DNA from: Candidatus Latescibacterota bacterium
GTDB taxonomy: Bacteria; Krumholzibacteriota; Krumholzibacteriia; WVZY01
NCBI GenBank assembly: GCA_011772205.1
Contig: WVZY01000031.1
Location: 111,545 to 175,544 of the forward strand
DNA length: 64,000 nucleotides
Direction of reading: 5' to 3'
The notes below the pieces were generated by a model. It did no database searches. It saw nothing but the letters and a program-made list of their open reading frames with translations, and had not been told where the DNA came from. Numbering within the stretch: position 1 is the stretch's first letter; every line of letters starts with the position of its first letter. The translations under genes and the position numbers were made by a program. Of this stretch, positions 46,071 through 55,666 are shown piece after piece.

Positions 46071-47267
46071 CTAAGCTTCCCGGAAAACGCTTTTTTCGTT
46101 CCCGAATACCCTCGAACAAGAATAAAGACTCAGGCCTGCGATCGCGAACAGCGAAACGTATGCTTCGGCAAGCAAAGCGCCATTGATGTTTCCTGCAATA
46201 ATGCTTTTCGTGGCGAGCGATACGTTCAGAATTGGAATCAGGGCGGTCTTTGGCGTCAGCTCCATTCCGGGCATTAAACCAATGAATGCTGGAACAATCA
46301 CAACGATCATCAGCGGCGTGAGCATGCTTTGAGCTTCTTTGAATGATTTTGCAAGAATGGAAACCGATAGGAGAATTCCCGCAAAAAAAGCGGTCAGGGG
46401 CAACAGTAGCGTGAGCAGCAGGACAATGGATTCCGCTTCGAGTATCCCGAGTATGCTGTTGAGCAGCTCTGCGGGAATTTCTTTCATTTGAATGATCCCG
46501 ATGTACAAGCCGACAATGGAAATGGCAGCCGACAGAATGCCCGTTAAGACCACGACACCAAACTTGCCCATTAGTATCTGGAATTTTCCTGCAGGTGACG
46601 TCAAAAGCGTTTCCAGAGTGCCCCGCTCTTTTTCACCAGCGGCGAGATCGATAGCGGGATACATGCTGCCAGTGAAACAGAAAATAATGAATAAATATGG
46701 CAGGAATCCTCCAATGACGCCAGCGACACGCTCTTTTATGGAGGCGAGATTGTGCTTGCTAAGATTCACCGTTTGAATAATGGCTTCATCGAGCCCCAAA
46801 GACTCGAAGCGGGCCGATCTCAATTTCTCTTCATAGTCCTCAAGAATCTCCTCCACCCGATCCCTCTCGATATCTCTGTCCTCCGCCGATTTGTAGTACA
46901 TTGATATTTTGCCCTGTTTCTGCTCCGCTACGTCTCTATCGAATCCCTTATCGATTACGATAAACGCATCTAGACTGTCCTGTTCGACAAGAGACCTTCC
47001 CTCTTCTATCGTGATATATTCAATGAGTCTCACCGCATCGTTCCCTTTGAGCATTTCCCGCAAGTCCAAAGCATTATCGTTCGTCAACAGACCAATCTCG
47101 AGCGTTTTTTCCTTCGCCTTCTTTACGTGGGACATTATTACTCTCGATGAAATACTGATCAATAGCGGGAACATCACCAAAGGAATCACAACCATTGCCA
47201 TCAGAGTCCTGCGGTCTCTTATGGAATCGATCAATTCTTTTTTAAAAATAGTAAACGTCGTTTTCAT
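46071..47267 (-). CDS. ABC-2 type transporter permease, NatB-like
   Basis: A 398-residue export permease. The N-terminus MKTTFTIFKKELIDSIRDRR with TLMAMVVIPLVMFPLLISI is the NatB/ABC-2 start, followed by a soluble extracytoplasmic loop of about 140 residues and five or six helices (LPYLFIIFCFTGSMYPAIDL and AAGEKERGTLETLLTSPAGK are diagnostic). NatAB exports sodium in Bacillus; related pairs export other ions or peptides, so the substrate here is open. The start codon overlaps the stop of the ATPase gene (ATGA), proving the pair is translated together. Confidence 0.93.
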   Translation of the reverse strand: MKTTFTIFKKELIDSIRDRRTLMAMVVIPLVMFPLLISISSRVIMSHVKKAKEKTLEIGLLTNDNALDLREMLKGNDAVRLIEYITIEEGRSLVEQDSLDAFIVIDKGFDRDVAEQKQGKISMYYKSAEDRDIERDRVEEILEDYEEKLRSARFESLGLDEAIIQTVNLSKHNLASIKERVAGVIGGFLPYLFIIFCFTGSMYPAIDLAAGEKERGTLETLLTSPAGKFQILMGKFGVVVLTGILSAAISIVGLYIGIIQMKEIPAELLNSILGILEAESIVLLLTLLLPLTAFFAGILLSVSILAKSFKEAQSMLTPLMIVVIVPAFIGLMPGMELTPKTALIPILNVSLATKSIIAGNINGALLAEAYVSLFAIAGLSLYSCSRVFGNEKSVFREA

Positions 47268-48037
47268 TTCCGAGGCTCCTCCAGCAGGCGGATGAATTCC
47301 GCTTCCAGCGATCTTGTCTGCATTTGCTGCTTGAACTCTTCGTGCGTGCCCTTGAAACGCAGCTCACCGTTGTAAATGATGGCAAGATCATCGCTCAAAA
47401 GACTTACCTCACCCATGATGTGCGTCGAGAAAATTACCGTTTTCCCTGCTTCCTTGCAGCTTCGAATCAGCTCGATGATGTTTTTTGAAGTAATGACATC
47501 GAGACCGACAGTGGGTTCGTCGAACACAAGAATGTCCGGATCGTGAATCATGGTGCGGACAATGGATACTTTTTGTCGCATACCGCTGGAAAGCTTGCCA
47601 ATCCGCCGATTCGCAAAATCGTGCATATCCAAAATGGAAAAAAGCTCTTCCTTGCGTTTATCGAACGCACCTCGCTCCATCCCATGGAGATTGGCATAGT
47701 ACCTCACCAATTCGTTGGGTGTCAGCCGCTCATACAATTTCGTCGTTCCCGTTAGAAAACCCAGCCTCCGCCGCACCTCCTGGCTTTGCGTTCTAACGTC
47801 ATAGCCCGCCACGGTGATCGAGCCTTTGGTAGGCTTCAGCAGTGTTGCAATCAGGCGCAATGCCGTTGTCTTGCCGGCACCATTCGGGCCTAAGAGTGAG
47901 AATATCCTCCCCGGTTGGCAAGTGAAGCTTATCCCCGCTACGGCATGGATCACGCTCGGCCCACGCCCATCGCCCCTCTCGCGTTTCTGCTGGCGTGACA
48001 GCTTGAACGTTTTCCAAAGGTCCTCGACAACTATCAC
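47264..48037 (-). CDS. ABC transporter ATP-binding protein, NatA-like
   Basis: A 257-residue ATPase. Walker A is GPNGAGKTT, the signature is LSSGMRQK, and Walker B is ILVFDEPTVGLD, followed by the H-loop STHIMGEV. Translation is placed at GTG 48037 (MIVVEDLWKTFKLSRQQKRE) because the frame further upstream, open to 48331, is antisense to a decayed permease and is not ATPase-like. Between strands 1 and 2 it carries an extra basic loop (RQQKRERGDGRGPS). It energises the NatB-like permease that overlaps its stop. Its upstream edge abuts the permease remnant, which suggests a rearrangement at about 48040-48190. Confidence 0.92.
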   Translation of the reverse strand: MIVVEDLWKTFKLSRQQKRERGDGRGPSVIHAVAGISFTCQPGRIFSLLGPNGAGKTTALRLIATLLKPTKGSITVAGYDVRTQSQEVRRRLGFLTGTTKLYERLTPNELVRYYANLHGMERGAFDKRKEELFSILDMHDFANRRIGKLSSGMRQKVSIVRTMIHDPDILVFDEPTVGLDVITSKNIIELIRSCKEAGKTVIFSTHIMGEVSLLSDDLAIIYNGELRFKGTHEEFKQQMQTRSLEAEFIRLLEEPRK

Positions 48038-48189
48038 TGTTTGTTGCCCCCTTCTTTCGTCTGGTCCACCGAATAAAGACCGCCGCTTCCCGGCGAAGCG
48101 ACCTGCGAATACTACCAAGAAAGCGCTCCTGCTGAGAAGCGATTTATCTGGGATTGAGCTTGAGCGGGATTTCGTCGTCCGGAATCGCG

Positions 48190-48629
48190 CATGCAGCGCC
48201 GGCTTCATGCTGGCGGTGGCGATCATCGCGCTTCTCATCGGCTGCGCATACTTCGGGCTCGAGCTCATAACCATCCCCCTGGCTGCCGTGTGGGCTACGA
48301 TTTCCGGCGTGATGCTGCTGACCATGCTCATGCTGATTCAGCTGTTCGCATCGAGTGCACGCGGCGCGGACATTCTGTCACTGGCCATAATACTTCCCTT
48401 GATGATGGTCGGTGGGAGTTTTTTCCCATTCGAGGCGATGCCTAGATGGATGGCCGCGATCGGAACACAAACTCCCAATGGTTGGGCGCTGTAACAGTTG
48501 AAAACCATCTTAATGCAGCGTTCAGATCTAGAAAGCTTGGGATCCGCATTTATTGGGATTTTCGTTGCAACAGCTATGCTGTTCCTCGCGGGTGTTTGTC
48601 GCCTGCGGGTCAAGTTCCTCGCAGGATAA
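48190..48629 (+). pseudogene. Remnant of an ABC-2 permease: 5' truncated, in-frame stop
   Basis: The frame (positions divisible by three) gives three convincing membrane segments (FMLAVAIIALLIGCAYFGLE, AAVWATISGVMLLTMLMLIQ, LSLAIILPLMMVGG) and the family tail PRWMAAIGTQTPNGWAL. A TAA at 48492-48494 then interrupts it. Beyond the stop the same frame continues with QLKTILMQRSDLESLGSAFI and a last helix IFVATAMLFLAGVCRLRVKF to TAA 48629, exactly as an intact permease would end. So one codon, probably Glu or Gln, became TAA, and the first half of the gene is missing. It appears to have been replaced by the divergent NatA-like gene. Confidence 0.8.
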
Positions 48630-48633
48630 AGAA

Positions 48634-49773
48634 AAGCTAAGAGACGTTTTATTCATACTCACCAAGGACGTAAAGTACATGATGCGCTCCTGGGAGACTC
48701 CCTTCTGGGTTTTCTTCATGCCGATCGTATTTTTTTACTTTATCGGCACTGTCACAGGAGGGATGTCCTCAACCGGATCCGGACCGGCGCAACTCACGCT
48801 GAAAACAGGCGGAAATGAAGGTTTTCTTGTCGATCAAATGGTGCGCCGGTTGGAGGAGCGAGATTATGGGGTTGCAAGGCCGGAGACGGATGAAGCGTAC
48901 GAAAAATACTCCAGACGCCTCGAGATACCGGAGGCGCTTACCGATTCGGTACTTGCAGGGAAACCCGTTACTGTCCGGTTCACTCACAAATCAACTGGTT
49001 TGGGCAACGATTACGACCAGATCCGCATCGCCCGCGCCGTATATACCGTGCTTGCAGATTTGATCGTGACCAGCGAAATAGGTACCCAACCTGCTCCCGA
49101 AAGCTTTGATCAATTGAACAGCATGCCCCGCGCAATAACTCTCGAAGTAAAACCTGCAGGCAAACGCAAACACATCCCGAGCGGATTCGAGCAAGCGATC
49201 CCCGGCATCATCGTGATGTTCATTCTGCTCGTGATGACAACCAGCGGCGCTGTTCTGCTGCTCATAGAGCGCAGGCAGGGGCTACTGCGAAGGCTTGCAA
49301 GCACTCCGATCGACAGGCTGTCCGTGGTGCTGGGCAAATTGGGAGGGAAAATGACCCTCGGCTTGGTTCAGATCGCCTTTGCGATGCTCGCCGGCACATT
49401 GATCTTCAAAATGAACTGGGGACCGGATCTGGGAATGGTGATCCTGGTCCTGCTGATCTACGCTTTTCTGATGGCTTCGATCGGGATCCTTCTCGGGAGC
49501 CTCGCTCGCACGGAGGCCCAGGCGGTGGGTGTCGGTGTAATCGCTTCAAACGTGCTCGCCGCTCTCGGCGGCTGCTGGTGGCCGATAGAAATTACTCCCC
49601 AGTGGATGCAGAAATTACAGTTGTTCCTTCCTACCGGATGGGCGATGGACGCCCTTCACAAGCTGATAAGCTTTGCCGCAGGTCCAGCCAACGTGATCCC
49701 TCATGTGGCGGGAATGCTCCTGGCGGCGCTAATCCTTGCAGGCATTTCCACAAAGGTATTCCGCTTTCAGTAG
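48634..49773 (+). CDS. ABC-2 type permease; start codon unclear or lost
   Basis: About 380 residues of ABC-2 permease: helix 1 at SWETPFWVFFMPIVFFYFIG, an extracytoplasmic loop of about 150 residues, then helices with SGFEQAIPGIIVMFILLVMT, ERRQGLLRRLASTPIDRLSV, and the tail EITPQWMQKLQLFLPTGWAM. Homology-like sequence begins LRDVLFILTKDVKYMM. No ATG, GTG or TTG fits this start. The codon AAG at 48634 stands seven bases after AGGA, just where a start is expected, so an ATG-to-AAG change is plausible. TTG at 48553 or ATG at 48679 are alternatives. Its usual partner permease upstream is a pseudogene and no ATPase is left on this strand. Confidence 0.7.
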   Translation, partial: KLRDVLFILTKDVKYMMRSWETPFWVFFMPIVFFYFIGTVTGGMSSTGSGPAQLTLKTGGNEGFLVDQMVRRLEERDYGVARPETDEAYEKYSRRLEIPEALTDSVLAGKPVTVRFTHKSTGLGNDYDQIRIARAVYTVLADLIVTSEIGTQPAPESFDQLNSMPRAITLEVKPAGKRKHIPSGFEQAIPGIIVMFILLVMTTSGAVLLLIERRQGLLRRLASTPIDRLSVVLGKLGGKMTLGLVQIAFAMLAGTLIFKMNWGPDLGMVILVLLIYAFLMASIGILLGSLARTEAQAVGVGVIASNVLAALGGCWWPIEITPQWMQKLQLFLPTGWAMDALHKLISFAAGPANVIPHVAGMLLAALILAGISTKVFRFQ

Positions 49774-49920
49774 CACACTCCTGGGGGCTGTTACTGAATG
49801 CCCACCAGCTTGAACCCATCGTTCCGAATAATTTCTTTCAACGCCCTCTCCGCAGCATTCATAGGCGCTCCGGTTCCCACCGGCGAGCCGGGCTCTCTCA
49901 TTTAGCGGCAGGAAGCAATA

Positions 49921-49946
49921 GGCCGTTCGGCTTTCACCAAACGGCC
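49921..49946. terminator. Weak hairpin, possible terminator of the ABC-2 permease
   Basis: A seven-base stem, GGCCGTT with AACGGCC, encloses a 12-base loop about 150 bases after the permease stop. The following CTCTCGCTTTGATT is only weakly T-rich, so function as a terminator is uncertain. Confidence 0.3.
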
Positions 49947-50033
49947 CTCTCGCTTTGATTCGTTATGCAGGTGCTCGAAGCATTCCGACATCAGATCGGC
50001 ACCTGTGCACATGGGAGTGCTGTCCCTCCCCGC

Positions 50034-50531
50034 TCAATCATCGTCGTTACTGTTCGACATCCCCTCGAAGCTGGATTTCATTTCGTCCGCCATTGCCTTG
50101 CCCATCTCTTCGAAGCCTTCTTTCATCGCATCCATCATCGCTCCCATGGCGCCGCCAAACATCGACATCATCGTTAGGTTGACGTCCACCTTCCACTCCC
50201 CTTCTTCTTTGACTAGGACGGTTTTCAGCGGAATATCCATGCTCGTCTCATCATCACTTGCCCGCATCGTGGTTTCAACAATGGACTTGCCGTCTTCGAA
50301 TGTTACTTCTCCGAAGACGATATCAACATCCTTATCCTCCTCGTTGTCATTCGGCTTGAGCGAAGCAGCCGTCTCCTTGGTTGCGTAGGATCTTGCTTTC
50401 TCTATGTCCTGATCTTCCAATGCCTGCCAGAACGCCTTCGCAACGGCCAGTGATTCATCCTCGCCGCTGCTGCAGCTGAAAATCAAAGGTATGAGGAATG
50501 CCAAGAGAATTACCGAAGCTATCTTTTTCAT
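50034..50531 (-). CDS. Small acidic lipoprotein, DUF4878/NTF2-like
   Basis: A 165-residue lipoprotein with lipobox IFSC (C20). The mature domain begins AVAKAFWQALEDQDIEKARS YAT and continues with beta strands (VDIVFGEVTFEDGKSIVETT, LVKEEGEWKVDVNL), the pattern of NTF2-like DUF4878 proteins, whose function is unknown. The C-terminal half is rich in Met, Ala and acidic residues (MSMFGGAMGAMMDAMKEGFE) and predicted helical, ending in DDD. A GGGGG site lies upstream of the ATG. It stands alone between the ABC-2 permease and RND set 2. Confidence 0.8.
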   Translation of the reverse strand: MKKIASVILLAFLIPLIFSCSSGEDESLAVAKAFWQALEDQDIEKARSYATKETAASLKPNDNEEDKDVDIVFGEVTFEDGKSIVETTMRASDDETSMDIPLKTVLVKEEGEWKVDVNLTMMSMFGGAMGAMMDAMKEGFEEMGKAMADEMKSSFEGMSNSNDDD

Positions 50532-51344
50532 CAGTCACCCCCTGGTACAAAAATGGTAGGACGAATGCCTTTGCCGCGCTTCCTGACCGGAATTCCACTC
50601 TTCTCGGTAACTCTGCGCGCTGAGGATTCGCCCAAGATTTACCGGCGACATCGCATATTCTGTGCCAAAGGTGAGATATTGGAAATAAAGGGATTAGCTT
50701 CCGGGATCTCGCAATAGCAGGTCGGTTCCGCGTTGATTATGACATCACCACCGGTTGCATTAAAAGCAAGGGTTGGTTCTGTTGCATCCTCGATACCTTC
50801 CGGGAAAACAGACGTTGATTGCTCCATCTGATTCCAATGTCGGCGATCGTCGCTTCCGCAATCAGCTTCTTCTTCTCCATCCATGCGGCCCGCCGCTATT
50901 TTCCGCCGAACGATCCGACCACCGAGATCAGCGCGATGTGCAGCAAACGGTGAACGCCATTCCTCATCACCGCGCCAGCCAATTGCAAATACTCAATTAC
51001 GGTTTTATATTAGAAGCTCACGGAGTGGTGCCGGGCTTTCAGCGTTTGCCGCTCGAGTCATCTAAAGAAAATTGGAACAGACTCCCATCAAATACGTACA
51101 AGTTGGACAGCACCAAGGAATTACGAAAAAACGACCCTCCGGGGAGCCGCAACCCAAAAGGAAATGGAGCATCGGGCTTCCCTAGATCCCTAATTTCGGG
51201 TATTCTTAAGACTTGCAGGTATGATTGAGGGATAGGAAAGCCAAATTACGCACGATTTTAGGGCCCACTGGACTTCGCCAGTCGTTTGTTTTTTTAGCGC
51301 AGATCCGTTATTTTTCGCGAATTAGACGAGAAAGGTGAGAAAGG
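50532..51344. other. Long gap upstream of RND set 2; possible coding remnants
   Basis: About 810 bases with no intact gene I can defend. A short minus-strand frame at 50639-50884 has moderately protein-like composition (IEDATEPTLAFNATGGDVII) but no ribosome site and no recognised family. A plus-strand frame ending at 51228 looks random. A hairpin with T-run near 51267 is listed separately. The promoter for RND set 2 must lie close to 51300. Confidence 0.4.
51267..51295 (+). terminator. Candidate terminator upstream of RND set 2
   Basis: A five-base stem, ACTGG with CCAGT, closes the loop ACTTCG and is followed by CGTTTGTTTTTTT. The U-run is good but the stem is short. It could end a plus-strand transcript crossing the preceding gap, or act as a leader attenuator before the adaptor gene 50 bases downstream. 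Confidence 0.4.
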
Positions 51345-52580
51345 ATGTCCGCAGGAAAAGAGCGATATCGTTCACGTGGATCGGTCGGTCGGCACAAATC
51401 TGGACCGAGAATCCTCGAACGATGCTCAATCAGGCAATTATTCAGGAAGCAAAAGCAGTACCTATTGACAGGCATAATGGCCGCAGCGCTGATGCCTCTC
51501 GTGATGGGCTGCGGTGGGGGCGGTGAGAGCGCCTCGCCTGCTCACCAGGGGCCAGGAGCAAGGGCCGCCGGAGGCCATCCTGGTCAGCAGCGGCCCTCCC
51601 AACCCCCGATCCCTGTGGCCATCGAAGCTGCCACCATTGGCAACATATCGAGCTATTATGCGTCGACGGCCACCCTCGAAGCCGAAAAGGAGGCCGAGGT
51701 GCTCTCACGTGTCAGTGGGGTCGTGGAAGCGCTCGGATGCGAGGAGGGGGACCTAGTCGGGCAGGGCGACGTACTGCTGAAAATCGAAAACGACGAATAC
51801 CGCTTTCTTCTCGCTCAGGCTGAAGCCAATACATTGAATCTCAAGGATAGATATGAGCGGCTGAAGGGGATGTGGGATCAAAAGCTCGTCTCGGCTGAAG
51901 AATTTCAGAAAGTGAAAAACGACTTGAAATCGGCCGAAGCTGCCGAAGGGCTGGCCCGTTTGAACCTCTCCTATACCAGCGTCACTGCTCCATTCAGAGG
52001 TAGAGTGGCTCGCCGGCTGGTGGATGTTGGCCAAAACGTGAGCATCGGTAGCGCGCTGTTCGTTCTCTCCGATTTCGATCCTCTTCTCGCCCGAGTCCAC
52101 GTGCCGTCCAAGGAATTCAAGAAGCTCAAACCCGATCAGCCGGTCCAGCTGGTTCTCGACAGCAATCAGGCCCGGCTGCAAGGACGTATAAAGCTGGTAA
52201 GCCCGATCATCGATCCCACGAGCGGGACGATCAAGGTAACCGTGGAGATTCCCGAATATCCTCCGGACACCCGCCCTGGAGACTTTGCCGAAGTGAGAAT
52301 CGTTACTGAAAAACGAACGGGTGTTACGCTCGTACCCAAAATCGCCGTTTTCACCGACCGCGGTGATCAGATCGTTTATATCGCCGCCGACAGCACAGCC
52401 GAACGCCGTATCGTCGAGACGGGCTTCGAAGATGACGTGTACACCCAAATCCTGAGTGGCGTCCAAAGTGGTGAAAGCGTGGTCGTAAGGGGGCAGCGGT
52501 CACTGAAGCACGGCGCGCCGCTAAAAATCATGGAAGATCAGCCGGCCAAGCCTAAGCCGACGGAGAGGACCGGTTCCTGA
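51345..52580 (+). CDS. RND efflux periplasmic adaptor (membrane fusion lipoprotein), set 2
   Basis: A 411-residue adaptor. The lipobox is VMGC (C56), preceded by an unusually long basic N-region of about 40 residues if translation starts at 51345; a later start is possible. A Gly/Pro/Gln linker follows the lipid site. Lipoyl halves (LEAEKEAEVLSRVSGVVEAL, EEGDLVGQGDVLLKIENDEY and LSYTSVTAPFRGRVARRLVD), a helical hairpin and the barrel domain (VSPIIDPTSGTIKVTVEIPE) are all present. It bridges the RND permeases downstream to an outer-membrane channel that is not coded here. Its stop overlaps the next start by TGATG, exactly as in set 1. Confidence 0.92.
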   Translation: MSAGKERYRSRGSVGRHKSGPRILERCSIRQLFRKQKQYLLTGIMAAALMPLVMGCGGGGESASPAHQGPGARAAGGHPGQQRPSQPPIPVAIEAATIGNISSYYASTATLEAEKEAEVLSRVSGVVEALGCEEGDLVGQGDVLLKIENDEYRFLLAQAEANTLNLKDRYERLKGMWDQKLVSAEEFQKVKNDLKSAEAAEGLARLNLSYTSVTAPFRGRVARRLVDVGQNVSIGSALFVLSDFDPLLARVHVPSKEFKKLKPDQPVQLVLDSNQARLQGRIKLVSPIIDPTSGTIKVTVEIPEYPPDTRPGDFAEVRIVTEKRTGVTLVPKIAVFTDRGDQIVYIAADSTAERRIVETGFEDDVYTQILSGVQSGESVVVRGQRSLKHGAPLKIMEDQPAKPKPTERTGS

Positions 52581-55500
52581 TGCGTTCCGTTGTTGCTCTG
52601 GCCGTTCGTCGGCGCGTCAGTGTGATCATGACCGCACTGGCGATTGCTGCATTTGGATTCGTCGGATACCAGCGGCTTTCCCTTGAACTCTTCCCCGACA
52701 TCACATATCCCTCTCTCACCATCCAGACAGATTTCCCCGACACGGCTCCCCAGGAGGTCGAGAACCTGATTACCCGACCGGTAGAGGAAGTGGTGGGAGT
52801 CCTGCGGGGATTGCAAACGATCCACTCGGTATCGCGCCCCGGTGTGTCGGAAGTCACTCTCGAGTTCGATTGGGGATCCGACATGGACTTGCTGTCGATG
52901 GAAGTCCGCGAAAAGCTGGACCGTTTGATTTTGCCGGAGGAAGCGGAAGATCCCATTGTTCTGCGATTCGATCCATCGCTCGATCCCGTTATGCGCCTGG
53001 CGCTCTCCGGTCCCGGAAAACTCATCGACATGCGGTTCCTGGCAGACAAGAAGCTCAAGCCCGATTTCGAAACGATTCAAGGCGTGGCCGCCGCGCAGAT
53101 CAAAGGCGGGCTAGAAGAGGAAATTCAGGTGGAAGTGGATCAGGAGCGTCTGGCTGCGTTGGGCATACCGATCGACCGCGTCAGGCAGGTGGTTGGCTTT
53201 TCCAACATCAATCTTCCAGGCGGATTGCTTCGAGGCGAGGACAACCAGTACTTGGTAAGAACAGTCAATGAATTCGAAACTGTAGGGGAAATTGCCGATC
53301 TCATCATCTGGCAGCAAGGGTCATCGGCCGTTCGCCTGAAGGATGTGGCGATTGTCCGCCACGGTGCCAAAGAGCGAGAAGAGATCACACGAGTAAACGG
53401 ACAGGAATGCGTTGAGATTGCATTATTCAAAGAAGGAGATGCCAACGCGGTCACCGTAGCGAAGCTTGTCCGGGAGAGGCTGGAGGAATGGAAGGACAAG
53501 CTTCCGCCGGGCCACACACTCTCGATTCTGTTCGATCAATCCCACTTCATCCAGCAGTCCATCAGCGAGGTACGGAATGCAGCCCTCATCGGCGGGCTGC
53601 TTGCCATTATGGTCCTGTTCGCCTTTCTCCGTGATCCGCGGAGCACGTTGATCATCGCCACGTCGATCCCGCTGTCTGTAATTGCCACGTTCATGTTGAT
53701 GTATCGACTGGATATTTCGCTCAACATCATGTCGCTGGGCGGTCTGACCCTCGGTATCGGAATGCTCGTCGACAACTCCATTGTTGTGCTCGAATCCATT
53801 TTCAGAAAGAAAAAAATCAATCTTCCCTTGGTCCAGGCAGCAGTGGACGGCACAACCGAAGTGGGCCCCGCTGTGGCCGCATCCACGCTTACAACAGTAG
53901 CGGTGTTTTTACCGATCGTTTTCGTAGAAGGCGTCGCCGGGCAGCTGTTCAAGGATCAGGCGCTTACTGTGACCATCAGCCTCCTTGCATCGCTCGTTGT
54001 CGCCATCACCATGATCCCCATGCTCAGCGCGCTCGGAGGCAAGCTTTCGGGGATCCGCTTCAAAGCTGCCGAGATCGCTACTGGACCTATCCTAACACTG
54101 GGAAGATTTTCCCAAGCCTACGACCGGTTCGTTCGTGGAGCCATTCAGCGCCGCTGGCTGACGGTGACCGTCGCATTTGCCCTCTTTTTCGCCGCCATGG
54201 GTTCTCTTGCATGGATAGGAACTGAACTCATTCCCCCCTTGGATGAGGGGGAGTTCTTTTTCGAAGTGAAAATGTCCGAAGGAACATCGCTCGCTGCATC
54301 AGATCGCATAATCAAGCAAATGGAAGACGAGGCGGCGAAGAATGAGGAAATCGAGCGGTACTATTGCACCGTGGGAAGCCGCCTGGTCGCCGGGGGGATG
54401 TCTCTAAATACAAAAGCGGAGAACCTCGGCCAGCTGAACATCGTGATGAAAAACCGAACGGACACGGAGGGGGAATCAGAGACGGCGGAGAAGCTGCGTA
54501 AGCGTTATGAGCAAATTCCCGATCTCGAGGTGAAGCTGGGCAGGCCTTCATATTTTAGCTTGAAAACGCCTGTTGAAGTCATTCTTTATGGAGAGAATCT
54601 GGAGGATCTCAGAGGCTACTCGCTGGATCTGGCTCAGGAGATCTCCACGATTCCTGGACTGGTCGATGTCCGCTCCTCCCTCGAAGCCGGAAATCCTGAA
54701 CTGCAGGTGGTGTTCGACAGGCGCCGGCTGGCCTCGATGGGACTCGATATGGGTGTCCTTTCGGAAACCCTCAAAAACCGCGTTCAAGGTGTGGTTCCTA
54801 CCCGTTTCAAAGAGGAAGACAGACAGATCGATATTCGAATTCGAAACCAGGAGATCAACCGCCAATCGCTGAATGATGTCCGTAACCTGGTGGTCGCCGG
54901 ACAGGATGGTGGACCAATGCGCCTCCTCTCCGTAGCCGACGTGAAGCTGGATCGTGGCCCTGCAGAAATCCACCGGCTGCAACAACAGCGTGCAGCCGTG
55001 GTCTCCGCGAATTTGAAGCAACGAGGACTTGGATCGGCCGTTCGTGACATCGAAATGATGATAAGAAGCAATCCCCCGCCCACAGGGATCACCACGGAAA
55101 TAGGCGGCCAGAATCGTGAAATGCAGGTGTCTTTCGCCAGCCTGCGTTTTGCGCTGGGACTTGCGATCTTTCTCGTCTACCTCGTTATGGCAGCGACATT
55201 CGAGTCGTTCGTCCATCCGTTCATCGTGCTGTTTACGATCCCCCTGGCCCTTGTCGGGGTCATCGCCGGCCTCCTCGCCACCGGTACTACGATCACCGTC
55301 GTCGTGCTCATCGGTACCATCATGCTCGTAGGCATCGTGGTCAACAATGCAATCGTTCTCATCGATGCCATTAACCGGCTGCGCTGGGCCGGCGTCGACA
55401 AGCTGGAAGCGGTAATTCGGGCCGGTCACATTCGCCTCCGACCGATTCTCATGACCACCTTGACCACGATTCTGGCACTCATGCCCATGGCTCTGACTTG

Positions 55501-55666
55501 GGGGGAAGGAGCAGAGCTTAGATCTCCTCTTGCGATCACAGTCGCATCGGGTTTATTTTTAAGTACGTTATTGACTCTTGTGGTAATTCCCGCCGTTTAC
55601 ATGATCGTGCCTTCTCGATTGGAAAAGGAAGAACCCCTGACCTCCGATAAGGAAATTGGATCATGA
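52580..55666 (+). CDS. RND family efflux permease A, set 2
   Basis: A 1028-residue HAE1-like RND subunit. It reads MRSVVALAVRRRVSVIMTAL, YQRLSLELFPDITYPSLTIQ and SRPGVSEVTLEFDWGSDMD near the N-terminus. TM4 has MLVDNSIVVLESIFRKK with D398-N399. TM10 has GIVVNNAIVLIDAINRLR and the final helices contain HIRLRPILMTTLTTILALMP. It resembles set-1 permease A closely in motif order. It starts within the adaptor stop and overlaps permease B by four bases. Substrates may be lipophilic toxins or self-made compounds; nothing in the sequence decides this. Confidence 0.95.
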   Translation: MRSVVALAVRRRVSVIMTALAIAAFGFVGYQRLSLELFPDITYPSLTIQTDFPDTAPQEVENLITRPVEEVVGVLRGLQTIHSVSRPGVSEVTLEFDWGSDMDLLSMEVREKLDRLILPEEAEDPIVLRFDPSLDPVMRLALSGPGKLIDMRFLADKKLKPDFETIQGVAAAQIKGGLEEEIQVEVDQERLAALGIPIDRVRQVVGFSNINLPGGLLRGEDNQYLVRTVNEFETVGEIADLIIWQQGSSAVRLKDVAIVRHGAKEREEITRVNGQECVEIALFKEGDANAVTVAKLVRERLEEWKDKLPPGHTLSILFDQSHFIQQSISEVRNAALIGGLLAIMVLFAFLRDPRSTLIIATSIPLSVIATFMLMYRLDISLNIMSLGGLTLGIGMLVDNSIVVLESIFRKKKINLPLVQAAVDGTTEVGPAVAASTLTTVAVFLPIVFVEGVAGQLFKDQALTVTISLLASLVVAITMIPMLSALGGKLSGIRFKAAEIATGPILTLGRFSQAYDRFVRGAIQRRWLTVTVAFALFFAAMGSLAWIGTELIPPLDEGEFFFEVKMSEGTSLAASDRIIKQMEDEAAKNEEIERYYCTVGSRLVAGGMSLNTKAENLGQLNIVMKNRTDTEGESETAEKLRKRYEQIPDLEVKLGRPSYFSLKTPVEVILYGENLEDLRGYSLDLAQEISTIPGLVDVRSSLEAGNPELQVVFDRRRLASMGLDMGVLSETLKNRVQGVVPTRFKEEDRQIDIRIRNQEINRQSLNDVRNLVVAGQDGGPMRLLSVADVKLDRGPAEIHRLQQQRAAVVSANLKQRGLGSAVRDIEMMIRSNPPPTGITTEIGGQNREMQVSFASLRFALGLAIFLVYLVMAATFESFVHPFIVLFTIPLALVGVIAGLLATGTTITVVVLIGTIMLVGIVVNNAIVLIDAINRLRWAGVDKLEAVIRAGHIRLRPILMTTLTTILALMPMALTWGEGAELRSPLAITVASGLFLSTLLTLVVIPAVYMIVPSRLEKEEPLTSDKEIGS

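Noticed and set aside
48038..48331. N-terminal extension of the NatA-like ATPase
   Set aside because: The extension is antisense to a clear ABC-2 permease remnant and has no ATPase character; GTG at 48037 starts the conserved domain.
50639..50884. Minus-strand 81-codon frame
   Set aside because: Moderately protein-like but without a ribosome site, signal or recognised family; mentioned only as a possible remnant.
54548..55429. Long antisense frames inside the RND permease genes (also 37045-37821 and others)
   Set aside because: Their products are rich in Arg, His, Asp and Ser and lack motifs; the sense strands code for clear RND proteins.
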